A stretch of DNA of 64,000 nucleotides. Source: Mycoplana rhizolycopersici. GTDB taxonomy: Bacteria > Pseudomonadota > Alphaproteobacteria > Rhizobiales > Rhizobiaceae. The position numbers and the translations under genes were made by a program. The DNA is taken from positions 1 to 64,000 of the forward strand of contig NZ_JABXYK010000012.1 in NCBI RefSeq assembly GCF_013378445.1, read 5' to 3'. Of the stretch, positions 1 through 7,633 are shown in pieces. The number at the start of each line of letters is the position of its first letter. The first letter of the stretch is position 1. The notes under the pieces are model-generated. The model saw nothing but the letters and a program-made list of their open reading frames with translations. It did no database searches and was not told where the DNA came from.

Positions 1-27
1 GCGCAGGTCCATCATGTCATTGGTCAT
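1..27 (-). mobile_element. 5' end of an IS256-family transposase gene, cut by the window edge
   Basis: Reading leftward from an ATG at 25-27, the nine visible codons give MTNDMMDLR. I recognise this as the usual opening of rhizobial IS256-family (mutator-type) transposases. Upstream, about 100 bases of non-coding sequence end near 115-120, where recognisable remnants of another gene begin, as expected if the element's terminal inverted repeat lies there. Only nine residues are visible, so the call rests on a very short match from memory. Confidence 0.45.
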
Positions 28-121
28 CGGTGGTCTTTCCATCAGGTTGTGCTTGAACAACCCAACCCTACCGGAAAAAGCCGATGACCACCGCTAGCCT
101 GATACACCACCTCTCGGGACG

Positions 122-415
122 TCATCCGACCCGTCCGCGAATGAAGGCGACCACGTCGTCGGCTGCCTTGCCGCGGGCGATTGCTTCCGGGTCGTCGGCG
201 ATGATCCGGCCTGGCGCCCACACGAGACTATCGCGCAGCTCGGCGCCTTGAGCCGCCAGCGCCTGGACCACCTCCGGTTCCTCGTCGGGTTGAACAGACG
301 GATCTCGACGTTGGGGTGGGCGTTGAGGGCGGCTTTGACCTGATCGCTGGCCTTGCAATAGGGATCGTCAACGCGGCGATTAGTCTTCTTCGAGACGCCT
401 TATGATCTGCGCTTT
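122..415 (-). pseudogene. Degenerate phospholipase D (ClsC/YmdC-like) gene remnant
   Basis: Two overlapping minus-strand frames together resemble scattered parts of a ClsC/YmdC-type phospholipase D. One frame (about 400-285) carries ALNAHPNVEIRLFNP, similar to the family segment before the first HKD motif. The other (about 290-122, stop at 122-124) carries LVWAPGRIIADDPEAI, similar to the W-x-P...DDP segment in the middle of these proteins. The catalytic HKD motifs that should lie between are absent, so the piece is internally deleted and frameshifted. It sits directly beside the presumed insertion sequence end. The family assignment is from memory of sequence patterns and is tentative. Confidence 0.35.
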
Positions 416-964
416 CATCGTCACGTCGTCGGCTTCGGAGGCGAGAATCTGTTTGATGTAGCCCACTTCGCCCTCGCGAACGACTGCCGACCTGTCGATC
501 CTGTTTGCGCCGTCGTGCGGTCGAGTTGAAACGAGTGAAAACCGGCGCGCCCAATTGAGCGCTAGGGAAAATGCGCCGTGAACAGCGGCGTCACATGGCT
601 GCTCCCACCTATGTTCAGGGAAAACGATAGCATGGTTCACATGCAATGTCGTCGCCCTTCAATTTGGGGCGGTGTGAGTGAGGCGCTCTTGGGATTGCGG
701 AGATCTGCGGCTGGGGACCTCCGGTGCGGCGAAGGGTGACGGGATCATGCGACCGGAAACCGGACGCAACCCCACCGCTACAGTAAGTTACTTTTGCCTC
801 GCGGGTTTCTGAGGCAGGCTGGTGTCCAAGAACCGCAAATTCAGTCTCGCCGCTGGAACAGCGGCGCTGGTCCAGCGCCACCGGAGTGGACAAGCAGCTT
901 TGTTCGACGACCGGGCGACGGCGCGGTTGAAGGACACGGCAAGTTGCGGGGAGGGCGGGCCAAG
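416..964. other. Stretch without a convincing gene
   Basis: Only short, low-complexity frames are present. A minus-strand frame ending at 380 has a protein-like last 30 residues (from EGEVGYIKQIL to the stop), but its upstream half looks random, so it may be another gene remnant. A purine-rich GGGGAGGG tract at 948-954 serves the ion channel start at 965. I see no RNA gene or repeat. Confidence 0.4.
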
Positions 965-1408
965 ATGTTGCTTCAAGTTATCACGGCCATTGCTGTGCTG
1001 CTGACCACGATCTTCATTCACGGCACGGCAGTGATGCTGCTGTTCCATATAGGACGAGGTCCCTTGACCGGGTCCAGGAAGCTTGCCGGGTACGCCCGAC
1101 TGGGCATCACTTGCTTTTTTGTCGTCGGTTTTGTGATTGCACACCTTATCGAGATCATGGTGTGGGCGGTTGTGTACCGGCTGACGGGCGAACTGCCGAG
1201 CTTCGAGGAAGCCGTCTATTTCTCGGCGATTACCTTCGCCACGATCGGTTATGGCGACATCACGCTATCCCCCGAGTGGCGGCTCGCCAGTGCCATCGAA
1301 GGCGTGAACGGGATCCTGTTGTTCGGCTGGACCACGGCATTTCTGTTCAAGGTCTCGGAAATATGGTTCTCGCGACGGGACGCGCATGGGGAGAACGCCA
1401 GATCGTGA
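965..1408 (+). CDS. Two-transmembrane potassium-type ion channel protein
   Basis: This 147-residue membrane protein has an N-terminal hydrophobic helix, a second helix near residues 40-60, then a pore loop containing TIGYGDI and a last helix (about 105-125). The T-x-GYGD string is the K+ selectivity filter of the Ion_trans_2 (KcsA-like) pore family, so it probably conducts K+ across the inner membrane. No RCK/TrkA regulatory domain or voltage sensor is present. I chose the ATG at 965 because it follows a GGGGAGGG ribosome site and precedes the first hydrophobic helix; a longer in-frame start at 794 would add a non-conserved basic stretch. The AI-2E-type permease gene follows 120 bases downstream on the same strand. 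Confidence 0.8.
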   Translation: MLLQVITAIAVLLTTIFIHGTAVMLLFHIGRGPLTGSRKLAGYARLGITCFFVVGFVIAHLIEIMVWAVVYRLTGELPSFEEAVYFSAITFATIGYGDITLSPEWRLASAIEGVNGILLFGWTTAFLFKVSEIWFSRRDAHGENARS

Positions 1409-1531
1409 GACAGCCGATTGCGGTGCGGGACCCACCGCGGGGGAAACGAGGACCAGTGTTACGCAGTCATGTGCGCCTGCTCCCCCGCTGGGACAGGCTT
1501 CGACTTCCGATCCAATCCAGGAGGTGTTGTC

Positions 1532-2620
1532 ATGCAAGAAGTGCGTAGCGACGGGGGACAGCGCCAGTATGTCGTGGAGACCGCCCTGGCATTGTTGCTG
1601 ATGTCCCTGCTGATAGCCGCGTCTTTCCGGGTGTTGTTGCCCTTTGTCGGCATCCTGACCTATGCGGTGATCCTGTCCATCGCCACCGCGGGGCTGTTTG
1701 ATCGATTGGTCGAACTGCTGGACGGGAGACGAAAGCTCGCAGCCGTGATTTTCGGCGTCGTCACCGCGGCCATCACCATCGTGCCGCTGATCTATCTCTG
1801 CTCATCCATTGCCAGCTATCTGAGTGTCGCCGAGGCCTGGCTCAGGGAGGCCGGTACGCGCGGTATCCCCAACCTTCCCGGTTGGCTTACGGGACTTCCG
1901 CTGGTCGGCGACGACGTGGCGGCGTTCTGGCAGAACCTGCAGCGCGATGGCCTGGTGTTGCTGGAGCGATACCAGCCGCAACTCGCGGCGATAGGAAAGT
2001 GGCTCCTGGCTCTGGGGGCAGGCCTCTTGTTCGCTGTCCTTGAAATTTTCGCGGGTGTGATTGTGGCCGCGATATTTCATGCCTCACGCGACCGCGTATT
2101 GGGGTACATCACCGCCATCCTCGAGCACATCGTCGGGCCGAGCGGAAGAGAAGACCTGGCTGCTGCGGGGAAGGCCATACAGGGCGTTGCAGTCGGTGTC
2201 GTTGGAACCGCCGTGCTCGAGGGGGTACTGGCCTGGATCGGCTTCGCAGTCGCCGGCGTTCCAGGAGCCGTTGCCTTGGCCGCAGCGACGTTTTTCCTGG
2301 CCGTCATCCAAATCGGGCCGTTGCTGGTTTGGGTGCCGGTGGCAATCTGGCTGGGTGCCGAGGGTCAGACCGGCTGGGCAATTTTCATGGTCGTATGGGG
2401 GATTGTTGCGCTGATGGGGACCGACACCTTCGTCAAGCCCATGCTGATTGCGCGCAGCGGCGAACTACCGATGCTCGTGCTCTTCATCGGCGTCATCGGC
2501 GGACTGGCTGCCTGGGGTTTTACCGGCATGTTCATCGGTGCGACGACGCTCGCCGTGCTCTGGACCGTGTTGCAGCTTTGGCTTGGCGCAAAAGGAAAAC
2601 GGTCGGCCCCGGCCGCCTGA
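1532..2620 (+). CDS. AI-2E family transporter (PerM/YdiK-like permease)
   Basis: The 362-residue protein has about eight hydrophobic helices: a pair near residues 15-60, another near 70-100, a long soluble segment (about 105-165), then four or five helices to the C-terminus. This layout, with GxxxGxxVAAIFHAS-like and late LP-M-VLFIGVIGG segments, matches the AI-2E transporter superfamily (formerly UPF0118). Members include exporters of signalling molecules and Na+/H+ antiporters, so the substrate cannot be read from sequence. The ATG at 1532 is chosen because CAGGAGGTG lies at 1519-1527, a near-perfect ribosome site; longer in-frame starts lack one. It is co-directional with the ion channel and converges on the minus-strand FUSC gene. 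Confidence 0.85.
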   Translation: MQEVRSDGGQRQYVVETALALLLMSLLIAASFRVLLPFVGILTYAVILSIATAGLFDRLVELLDGRRKLAAVIFGVVTAAITIVPLIYLCSSIASYLSVAEAWLREAGTRGIPNLPGWLTGLPLVGDDVAAFWQNLQRDGLVLLERYQPQLAAIGKWLLALGAGLLFAVLEIFAGVIVAAIFHASRDRVLGYITAILEHIVGPSGREDLAAAGKAIQGVAVGVVGTAVLEGVLAWIGFAVAGVPGAVALAAATFFLAVIQIGPLLVWVPVAIWLGAEGQTGWAIFMVVWGIVALMGTDTFVKPMLIARSGELPMLVLFIGVIGGLAAWGFTGMFIGATTLAVLWTVLQLWLGAKGKRSAPAA

Positions 2621-2675
2621 GTACGTCCTGCACGTTTCCGGGGAGGGCAAACGGAACCTCCGAGACCCGCGCTTG

Positions 2676-3704
2676 TCAACTGGCTTGGCCTTCCCGCAAC
2701 TCCGATCTTGGCCAAAGGAGTACAGCCAACAGCAGCGCATAGATCAAGGCTGTGCCGACAAAGACGATGCGGGTCGCGAAAGATTCGGCAGCGCTGCCGG
2801 GCACCGGTGACACGCCGAGCCCGAACAGGATCAGGAACGTCGTCAGCGCGCCTGCGAACATCTTGGCGTCTTTCGAAGCGGCCGCGGCGCGCCCGCCAAG
2901 GATCAGCGTTACCGCCAGCACGATCAGGAAGATCGTAAACAGGTTGGGGCGCAGCATGAGGATGGAGTAGGCGACGGATGCCAGGATCCCGCCCGACAGA
3001 TTGACGATCACCAGCCCGATAGCCACGCGGCCGCTCGCAGAGAGATCGAGCTGGCCGAGCAGCGAGGCGACGGTGATGGGGATCACGAGTGCTGCGGACA
3101 GTTGATCGTTGATCAGGCAGGCCGCGACCGCCACCAGCAGGATTGCCGTATTCGCCAGTGCCCGCCGGTAAGAAGGCGACCGGACGGTAGCCGAAGTCTC
3201 CACGGCGCGCGTCGAAGGCGGCTCCGGGATCACCGCATGGGCCAGCCACATCAGAAGCGTGCCGCCGAGGATGCCGGTCACGAGGATCGAAAGGATCGAA
3301 TTCGCAAGGTCCTTGTTCAGAATCCCGATCAGCGGAACCATGATTGCGACCACCTGTACAAGAAAGATCGCGGGACCACCTTTGCCCGACAACTGCGCCA
3401 CGAAGCAGAAGAAGTAGATCAGCCCCAAGAGGATCAGGAAGGTCGCATGACGATCGCCGAACAGGTTGGTCAGCACCATCATGCCGACACCCGTAAAGAA
3501 GATCAGCAAGGCTGCCCCCAATGTCTTGCCCAGCGGCATCGGGGCGGTGCTGCCCAACAGGAACTGCGCGGCAAACATGGGCACGAGGAACGGCACGATC
3601 GCACCCATTGCCACGGCGGCGGTGAAGCCCACGGAGACTGCAAACGCCACCCGCAGTCCCTTTCGACGCTGCTCGGCAAGAGGATTGTCGCGATCAGCCG
3701 ACAT
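2676..3704 (-). CDS. FUSC/DUF2955-type inner membrane efflux protein
   Basis: This 342-residue protein has about ten hydrophobic helices arranged as two similar halves separated by a polar stretch near residues 165-180 (EPPSTRAVETSA). That two-half arrangement is typical of the FUSC superfamily, which includes AaeB of E. coli and DUF2955 proteins. Members act in the inner membrane with a HlyD-type periplasmic adaptor to export aromatic acids or similar small molecules. Its start overlaps the last 11 bases of the upstream HlyD-like gene, so the two are translated together. It is shorter than AaeB (about 650 residues) and lacks the large cytoplasmic domain. The substrate is unknown. Confidence 0.75.
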   Translation of the reverse strand: MSADRDNPLAEQRRKGLRVAFAVSVGFTAAVAMGAIVPFLVPMFAAQFLLGSTAPMPLGKTLGAALLIFFTGVGMMVLTNLFGDRHATFLILLGLIYFFCFVAQLSGKGGPAIFLVQVVAIMVPLIGILNKDLANSILSILVTGILGGTLLMWLAHAVIPEPPSTRAVETSATVRSPSYRRALANTAILLVAVAACLINDQLSAALVIPITVASLLGQLDLSASGRVAIGLVIVNLSGGILASVAYSILMLRPNLFTIFLIVLAVTLILGGRAAAASKDAKMFAGALTTFLILFGLGVSPVPGSAAESFATRIVFVGTALIYALLLAVLLWPRSELREGQAS

Positions 3705-4812
3705 AGGTCAGCACTGACACGATGCGGATCCAAAGCCAGCCCCAGGTATTGGTTATCGGATGATCCCCGGTGTAGATGACGACGTTCGCCTGTGAGCCAT
3801 AGCGGATCCCTCGAGGACGCTCCCCGTCCAGAACCAACCTGACGGGAAAGCGCTGCGCCTCCCTGACCCAGCCGGTGTCGTTTCGGATCGTCGGCAGTCC
3901 TGTCCCCGGATCGGTCCCCTCCTGCGATACGCCGGCGCCGATGCTTTCGACCCTGGCAGGAAAGAGCCGACCTGGCAGCGCATCGAAAAGAACCTCCGCC
4001 CGGTTGCCTATGGCGACATTCTCCAGGCTGTTCTCCTTGAAGGCGGCGTTGATCCAGACTGTTCCGATATCTATGAACGTCATCGCCGGCTGGCCCGCCG
4101 TGACGACCTTGCCGATCGAGAGCTGCAGATTGGTGATAGCGCCCGCTGACGGCGCGCGGACGGTCGTGCGCAACAGATCGAGCCGGGCGAGTTCCAGTGC
4201 CGCGAGCGCCTCGCGAATCTGCGGATTGTCCTGGCCGGCTGGACCAAGCTCCTCCCTGGCTTTGGCAAGTTCCGCCTCCGCCCCCGAAACCGACGCCTCG
4301 GCCTGATCGTAGGCGGTCTTGGTCGCATCGTACCGGGCCTCGGGGTACACGCCCTGCTTCACCAGTCCGCTCGCCCGGGCCACCTCGTCGCGCATATGGT
4401 CGCGTTCCGCCTGTGCCTGCACCAGCTTGGCCTGCGCGGAATCGACAGCCGCAGTCGACGCACCGATGCTTTGCCCGACGCTCGCCAGTGCGGCTTCTGC
4501 ATCCGCAACGGCGAGCTCGAATTGATCAGGATCGATGCGGAAAAGGACCTGGTTGGCTTCCACCCACGAATTGTCGGAAACGTTGACCTCGATTACCTGT
4601 CCCGTCACTTCAGCCGCGATGCCCACGACATAGGCCTGGGCCTGCGCCTGGGACGTGGAAGGCGTCCGTCTTTCCATGAAGACGGACAGCACGAAGAGGA
4701 CGAGTGCCAGGAGGACGATGATGAGTGCTGTCCTGCGCAACGGATTGCGATTGGCGGCGACAGCATCGGCCTGATCTGAAAGCGGCTTCGAATCCACGGC
4801 TGCTTCCTTCAA
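3694..4812 (-). CDS. HlyD-family periplasmic adaptor subunit
   Basis: The protein has 372 residues. A single membrane helix (about residues 26-46) is followed by a lipoyl-like half (VTGQVIEVNVSDNSWVEANQVLFRID), a long alanine- and glutamate-rich coiled-coil hairpin (about 95-215), the second lipoyl half (VRAPSAGAITNLQLSIGK) and a beta-barrel domain. This is the standard layout of HlyD/EmrA/AaeA adaptors that link an inner membrane pump to an outer membrane channel. The overlap with the FUSC gene makes that protein the likely partner. No TolC-like gene is seen in the window, so an outer channel must come from elsewhere. It may be co-transcribed with the CYTH genes upstream, 147 bases away. Confidence 0.85.
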   Translation of the reverse strand: MKEAAVDSKPLSDQADAVAANRNPLRRTALIIVLLALVLFVLSVFMERRTPSTSQAQAQAYVVGIAAEVTGQVIEVNVSDNSWVEANQVLFRIDPDQFELAVADAEAALASVGQSIGASTAAVDSAQAKLVQAQAERDHMRDEVARASGLVKQGVYPEARYDATKTAYDQAEASVSGAEAELAKAREELGPAGQDNPQIREALAALELARLDLLRTTVRAPSAGAITNLQLSIGKVVTAGQPAMTFIDIGTVWINAAFKENSLENVAIGNRAEVLFDALPGRLFPARVESIGAGVSQEGTDPGTGLPTIRNDTGWVREAQRFPVRLVLDGERPRGIRYGSQANVVIYTGDHPITNTWGWLWIRIVSVLTYVG

Positions 4813-4959
4813 ATGACACTGTTCTTAGAGCCCGCGGCGCTTCGGCGCGGCGTTCGCATACTATACCTTGCCAGAAGAGAGGTGATGCGAATAGGGGGGC
4901 GGGTACCGCGGCCTGCCTTGTCTTTTCGGGTCGCGCAGACGCCTTCACGCGCCGGCATG

Positions 4960-5766
4960 TCATCCTTTCTTTTCCGGCGGGATCTCCCTGCTGAAAAACT
5001 CGAGTGCGCTCCTCGTTTTCGTCTCGTCGCTCGGCTCGGCCGCGACGCCGCACTTGCCCAGGAAGGCCCGGAATTCCACAGCCACCTGAAAGGCCTCGTC
5101 GGGTCTGCACTTCGTCGAGATCTCGAAGATGCGGGATCCGTCCGGGTAGAGCCAAAGTTCGACCGTCACGCGTCGATTGAAGTCCTTCGGCTGGTACTTG
5201 ATGCGGAGAAGGTAGGTCGGTCCCAGCGCCACAAGGGAGTCGAGTGTGATGCCCACAGGAGCGTGTGCCTGGTAGAAGGCGCGCTGTTCTCGGGAAAACA
5301 GCGGCTCGAGCGGCGATCGGCCTTCCGTTACATCGAGCACCTCCTGGCCCGTGCATACGCCCTTGTAGGAGGCCGAACAGACGTATCCACCCGGCATGGC
5401 GTCGAGTTCGATCTTGAAGCCCGGCACACGGCGCAGCTCGGGATCGATCGTTTCCGGATCGACGGGGCGCAGCTTGATAACGGTATCCCCACCACCGCCC
5501 TGGATTCTCCGGGCGCGCACGACCACGCCAGCCTTGTTCAGCGCGAGGTCGGGGGTATCGAAGAAATAGGCCTGCCGTGGCTCCGCCTCGACCGGGTCGA
5601 AGCGGAGTCCCTTGACCGCTGCGCGATGACCCATGTCGGGAACCATCAGCTTGAGCTCGACGCTGGTCGACCCCTTCAGGAGTTCCAGCACCTTGAGCGC
5701 ATCCTCGCCCGACATGGTCGTCGCTTTAGTGGTTTGAGGCGATTCTACTGTCTTGAGGGTAGCCAT
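4960..5766 (-). CDS. CYTH domain protein (triphosphate tunnel family)
   Basis: A 268-residue soluble protein. After a polar N-terminus it shows VELKLMVP, then YFFDTPDLALNKAGVVVRARR, the classic opening of the CYTH/triphosphate tunnel metalloenzyme fold. A TVIKLRP strand and a late KYQPKDFNRRVTVELWLYPDGS strand follow. CYTH proteins bind or cleave triphosphates (inorganic triphosphate, thiamine triphosphate) or cyclise ATP. The usual ExExK at the start is only partly kept, so activity is uncertain. The ATG at 5766 is supported by AGGGGGA six bases upstream. It lies 49 bases downstream of, and co-directional with, a CYTH-Ppx fusion, which points to a joint role in polyphosphate or nucleotide triphosphate handling. 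Confidence 0.7.
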   Translation of the reverse strand: MATLKTVESPQTTKATTMSGEDALKVLELLKGSTSVELKLMVPDMGHRAAVKGLRFDPVEAEPRQAYFFDTPDLALNKAGVVVRARRIQGGGGDTVIKLRPVDPETIDPELRRVPGFKIELDAMPGGYVCSASYKGVCTGQEVLDVTEGRSPLEPLFSREQRAFYQAHAPVGITLDSLVALGPTYLLRIKYQPKDFNRRVTVELWLYPDGSRIFEISTKCRPDEAFQVAVEFRAFLGKCGVAAEPSDETKTRSALEFFSREIPPEKKG

Positions 5767-5815
5767 CTTGTCCCCCTGGGTATCCGGTTGTGTCCATTAC
5801 CTGACTTGCCGACGC

Positions 5816-7354
5816 CTATGTGCCGAACCGTTCCACCATCAGGCCGTGGCGCAGGCCGCGGTCGCTGACCGTGAGCGCGGCCTTTCCAAGCTTCTGCATG
5901 ATCGTGCGAACGATCAGGGCACCCGCGAGTATGACCTCCGCGCGGTTCGCCTGCAGTCCGGTGATGGTTCGCCTGGCGTTGGCATCGCGAGATCGGTAGA
6001 GCTCGATCTGACGGTCGATCTCGGCACTGTCGAGGACGGTGCCCTGCACGATGTCTGGGTCATACGTGGCAAGGCCATGCTTGACCGCCGTGAGGTTGGT
6101 TATCGCGCCGCCCATGCCCACGAGCTTGTCCGGAGAGGGGCGCCCGTCGAGGCGGTGGAGATCCGCCGAGATCGCCGACATTGCCTCGCGCAGCACCTCG
6201 TCGGATACGGCGCCGTCCAGCCCGAACCGGTCGGTGTAGCGCGCGGCGCCGACGTCGACGCTGAAGCGCTCGTCGATCGTGCCCCCTTGCCCGAAGGTGA
6301 ACTGGGAACTGCCGCCGCCGGTGTCGAAGACGACGAGCGAGCCCGCCGTCGATCCCAAGGCGGCCGTCGTGGCCAGATAGGCCAGCCGGGCCTCTTCCTC
6401 ACCCGAAATGACCTCGATCGTAAGGCCGGTGCGCGCGCGAACCGCGGCGACGACGTCGGCGGTGTTGGCAGCGATCCTCAGTCCGGCGGTACCGACTGCT
6501 GCGATGGCCCGCACACCCATTCGCCGGGCTTCCTCCGCCATCTTGGCAATCGCGGCCGCCGTCCGCTCGAGCGGCGCATCGCCGATGCGGCCGGTTTCCG
6601 CAAGCCCCTCGCCAAGGCGGGTCACCTCGGCGCGATCGGCAAGGGTGCGCCACCTGCCGTCCGGATCGCGCGCGGCCGCATGGAACTTCACCGAGTTGGT
6701 CCCGACGTCGACCACGGCATAGCTCTCCGGCGCACCGTCGATCAGAGCTGCGAGGCCGCGGGGATAGCTGACATTCGTGTAGCCGCCGAGCCCCAATCCC
6801 TCCACGGCCCGGACGACAGCGCCGCCGTCCTCCGATTCCACCGCGATCGTTCGGGTGGCCTTTCCGTTTCCAATGACATCCGAGAGCTCGGACGTGCAGC
6901 CGCCGATCACGTATCGTACCCGCCGCTTGTGGACCTTTACGACCCGGAGCCCGCTGTCCTGGCCTGCGAATGTCTCGAGGAACGCGTCGAGCGTGTAACC
7001 CTCGCGCAAGGAACCAGGCACAGGCTGATGAAGCGCGCCAAGAACCGCCGCGGTGTCGCTCGAAGACAGCGGAAATCCCGTCTTGAGCACTGGCTCCCAC
7101 TGTTCCAGCCCTTCCGGGCTAACCACCCGCAGGACCTTCAGGTCCATCAGGCGGTCGCGCACTTTCACGTTCTCGCCGCCGGGAGCGAGCAGATAGATTT
7201 CATCGCTCTCCTGAACGCCTGTCGGTTCCATTTGCGCAAGCTGCGCGTCAGCCAACCCGAAGCGGCTCCCGAAGGACCGCCATTCCCAGCGCGGTGTGAT
7301 CCTGGACATGGAAAGAGAACTCGGATGCGGGTAGACCGGAAACAACGATATCAT
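5816..7354 (-). CDS. CYTH-like domain fused to Ppx/GppA phosphatase domain
   Basis: The 512-residue reading has two parts. Residues about 20-205 resemble a CYTH-type barrel, with RWEWRSFG, VKVRDRLMDLKVL, WEPVLKTGFPL and VVKVHKRRVRYVIGG strands. Residues about 215-510 form a Ppx/GppA domain of the ASKHA fold, with the first phosphate motif YAVVDVGTNSVKFHAAA, the second VFDTGGGSSQFTF and a late GMGGAITNL. Ppx/GppA enzymes hydrolyse polyphosphate or pppGpp; the C-terminal HD-like domain of longer members is missing. The start may instead be the ATG at 7309 (MSRITPRWEW), which fits the domain edge better, although neither start has a clear ribosome site. The fusion with a second CYTH gene next door is unusual and suggests a dedicated triphosphate or polyphosphate pathway. 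Confidence 0.75.
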   Translation of the reverse strand: MISLFPVYPHPSSLSMSRITPRWEWRSFGSRFGLADAQLAQMEPTGVQESDEIYLLAPGGENVKVRDRLMDLKVLRVVSPEGLEQWEPVLKTGFPLSSSDTAAVLGALHQPVPGSLREGYTLDAFLETFAGQDSGLRVVKVHKRRVRYVIGGCTSELSDVIGNGKATRTIAVESEDGGAVVRAVEGLGLGGYTNVSYPRGLAALIDGAPESYAVVDVGTNSVKFHAAARDPDGRWRTLADRAEVTRLGEGLAETGRIGDAPLERTAAAIAKMAEEARRMGVRAIAAVGTAGLRIAANTADVVAAVRARTGLTIEVISGEEEARLAYLATTAALGSTAGSLVVFDTGGGSSQFTFGQGGTIDERFSVDVGAARYTDRFGLDGAVSDEVLREAMSAISADLHRLDGRPSPDKLVGMGGAITNLTAVKHGLATYDPDIVQGTVLDSAEIDRQIELYRSRDANARRTITGLQANRAEVILAGALIVRTIMQKLGKAALTVSDRGLRHGLMVERFGT

Positions 7355-7514
7355 ACTCCGCTTGGTTCAGCCTGTAGAGCCCTTGCAGCGCCCCGGATCA
7401 TGATTTCCGGCTGCGCCAGTTCAAGGTCGTTGTCGTTTGGGACTGCTCAGTGCTTCAAGGATGTCGTTCTCGACCCGACAGATGCCATGCGGATCGTGCG
7501 AAATAGACCCGCAA

Positions 7515-7633
7515 ATTAAAGTGTCGGTTTTTTTAAATTTTGATATATTTATTTCTCTTAATATTCTCTCTAATTATAGCATTGAAAGTGCATTGTAATT
7601 CAATCCTAAAGTAAAATTAGAAGGATTGTTGCG
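7515..7633. promoter_or_regulatory. AT-rich upstream region of the OmpA-DUF2092 gene
   Basis: This stretch is far richer in A and T than its surroundings (runs such as GGTTTTTTTAAATTTTGATA and TAATATTCTC). It lies between two divergently transcribed genes. It ends with AGAAGGA at 7619-7625, a good ribosome site for the ATG at 7634. It probably holds the promoters for both directions and could bind a nucleoid protein, but I cannot name individual boxes with confidence. Confidence 0.4.

Noticed and set aside
5753-7519. Open frame of 588 codons antisense to the CYTH-Ppx gene
   Set aside because: The minus-strand product has clear Ppx motifs; the plus-strand reading is Arg-rich and shadow-like.
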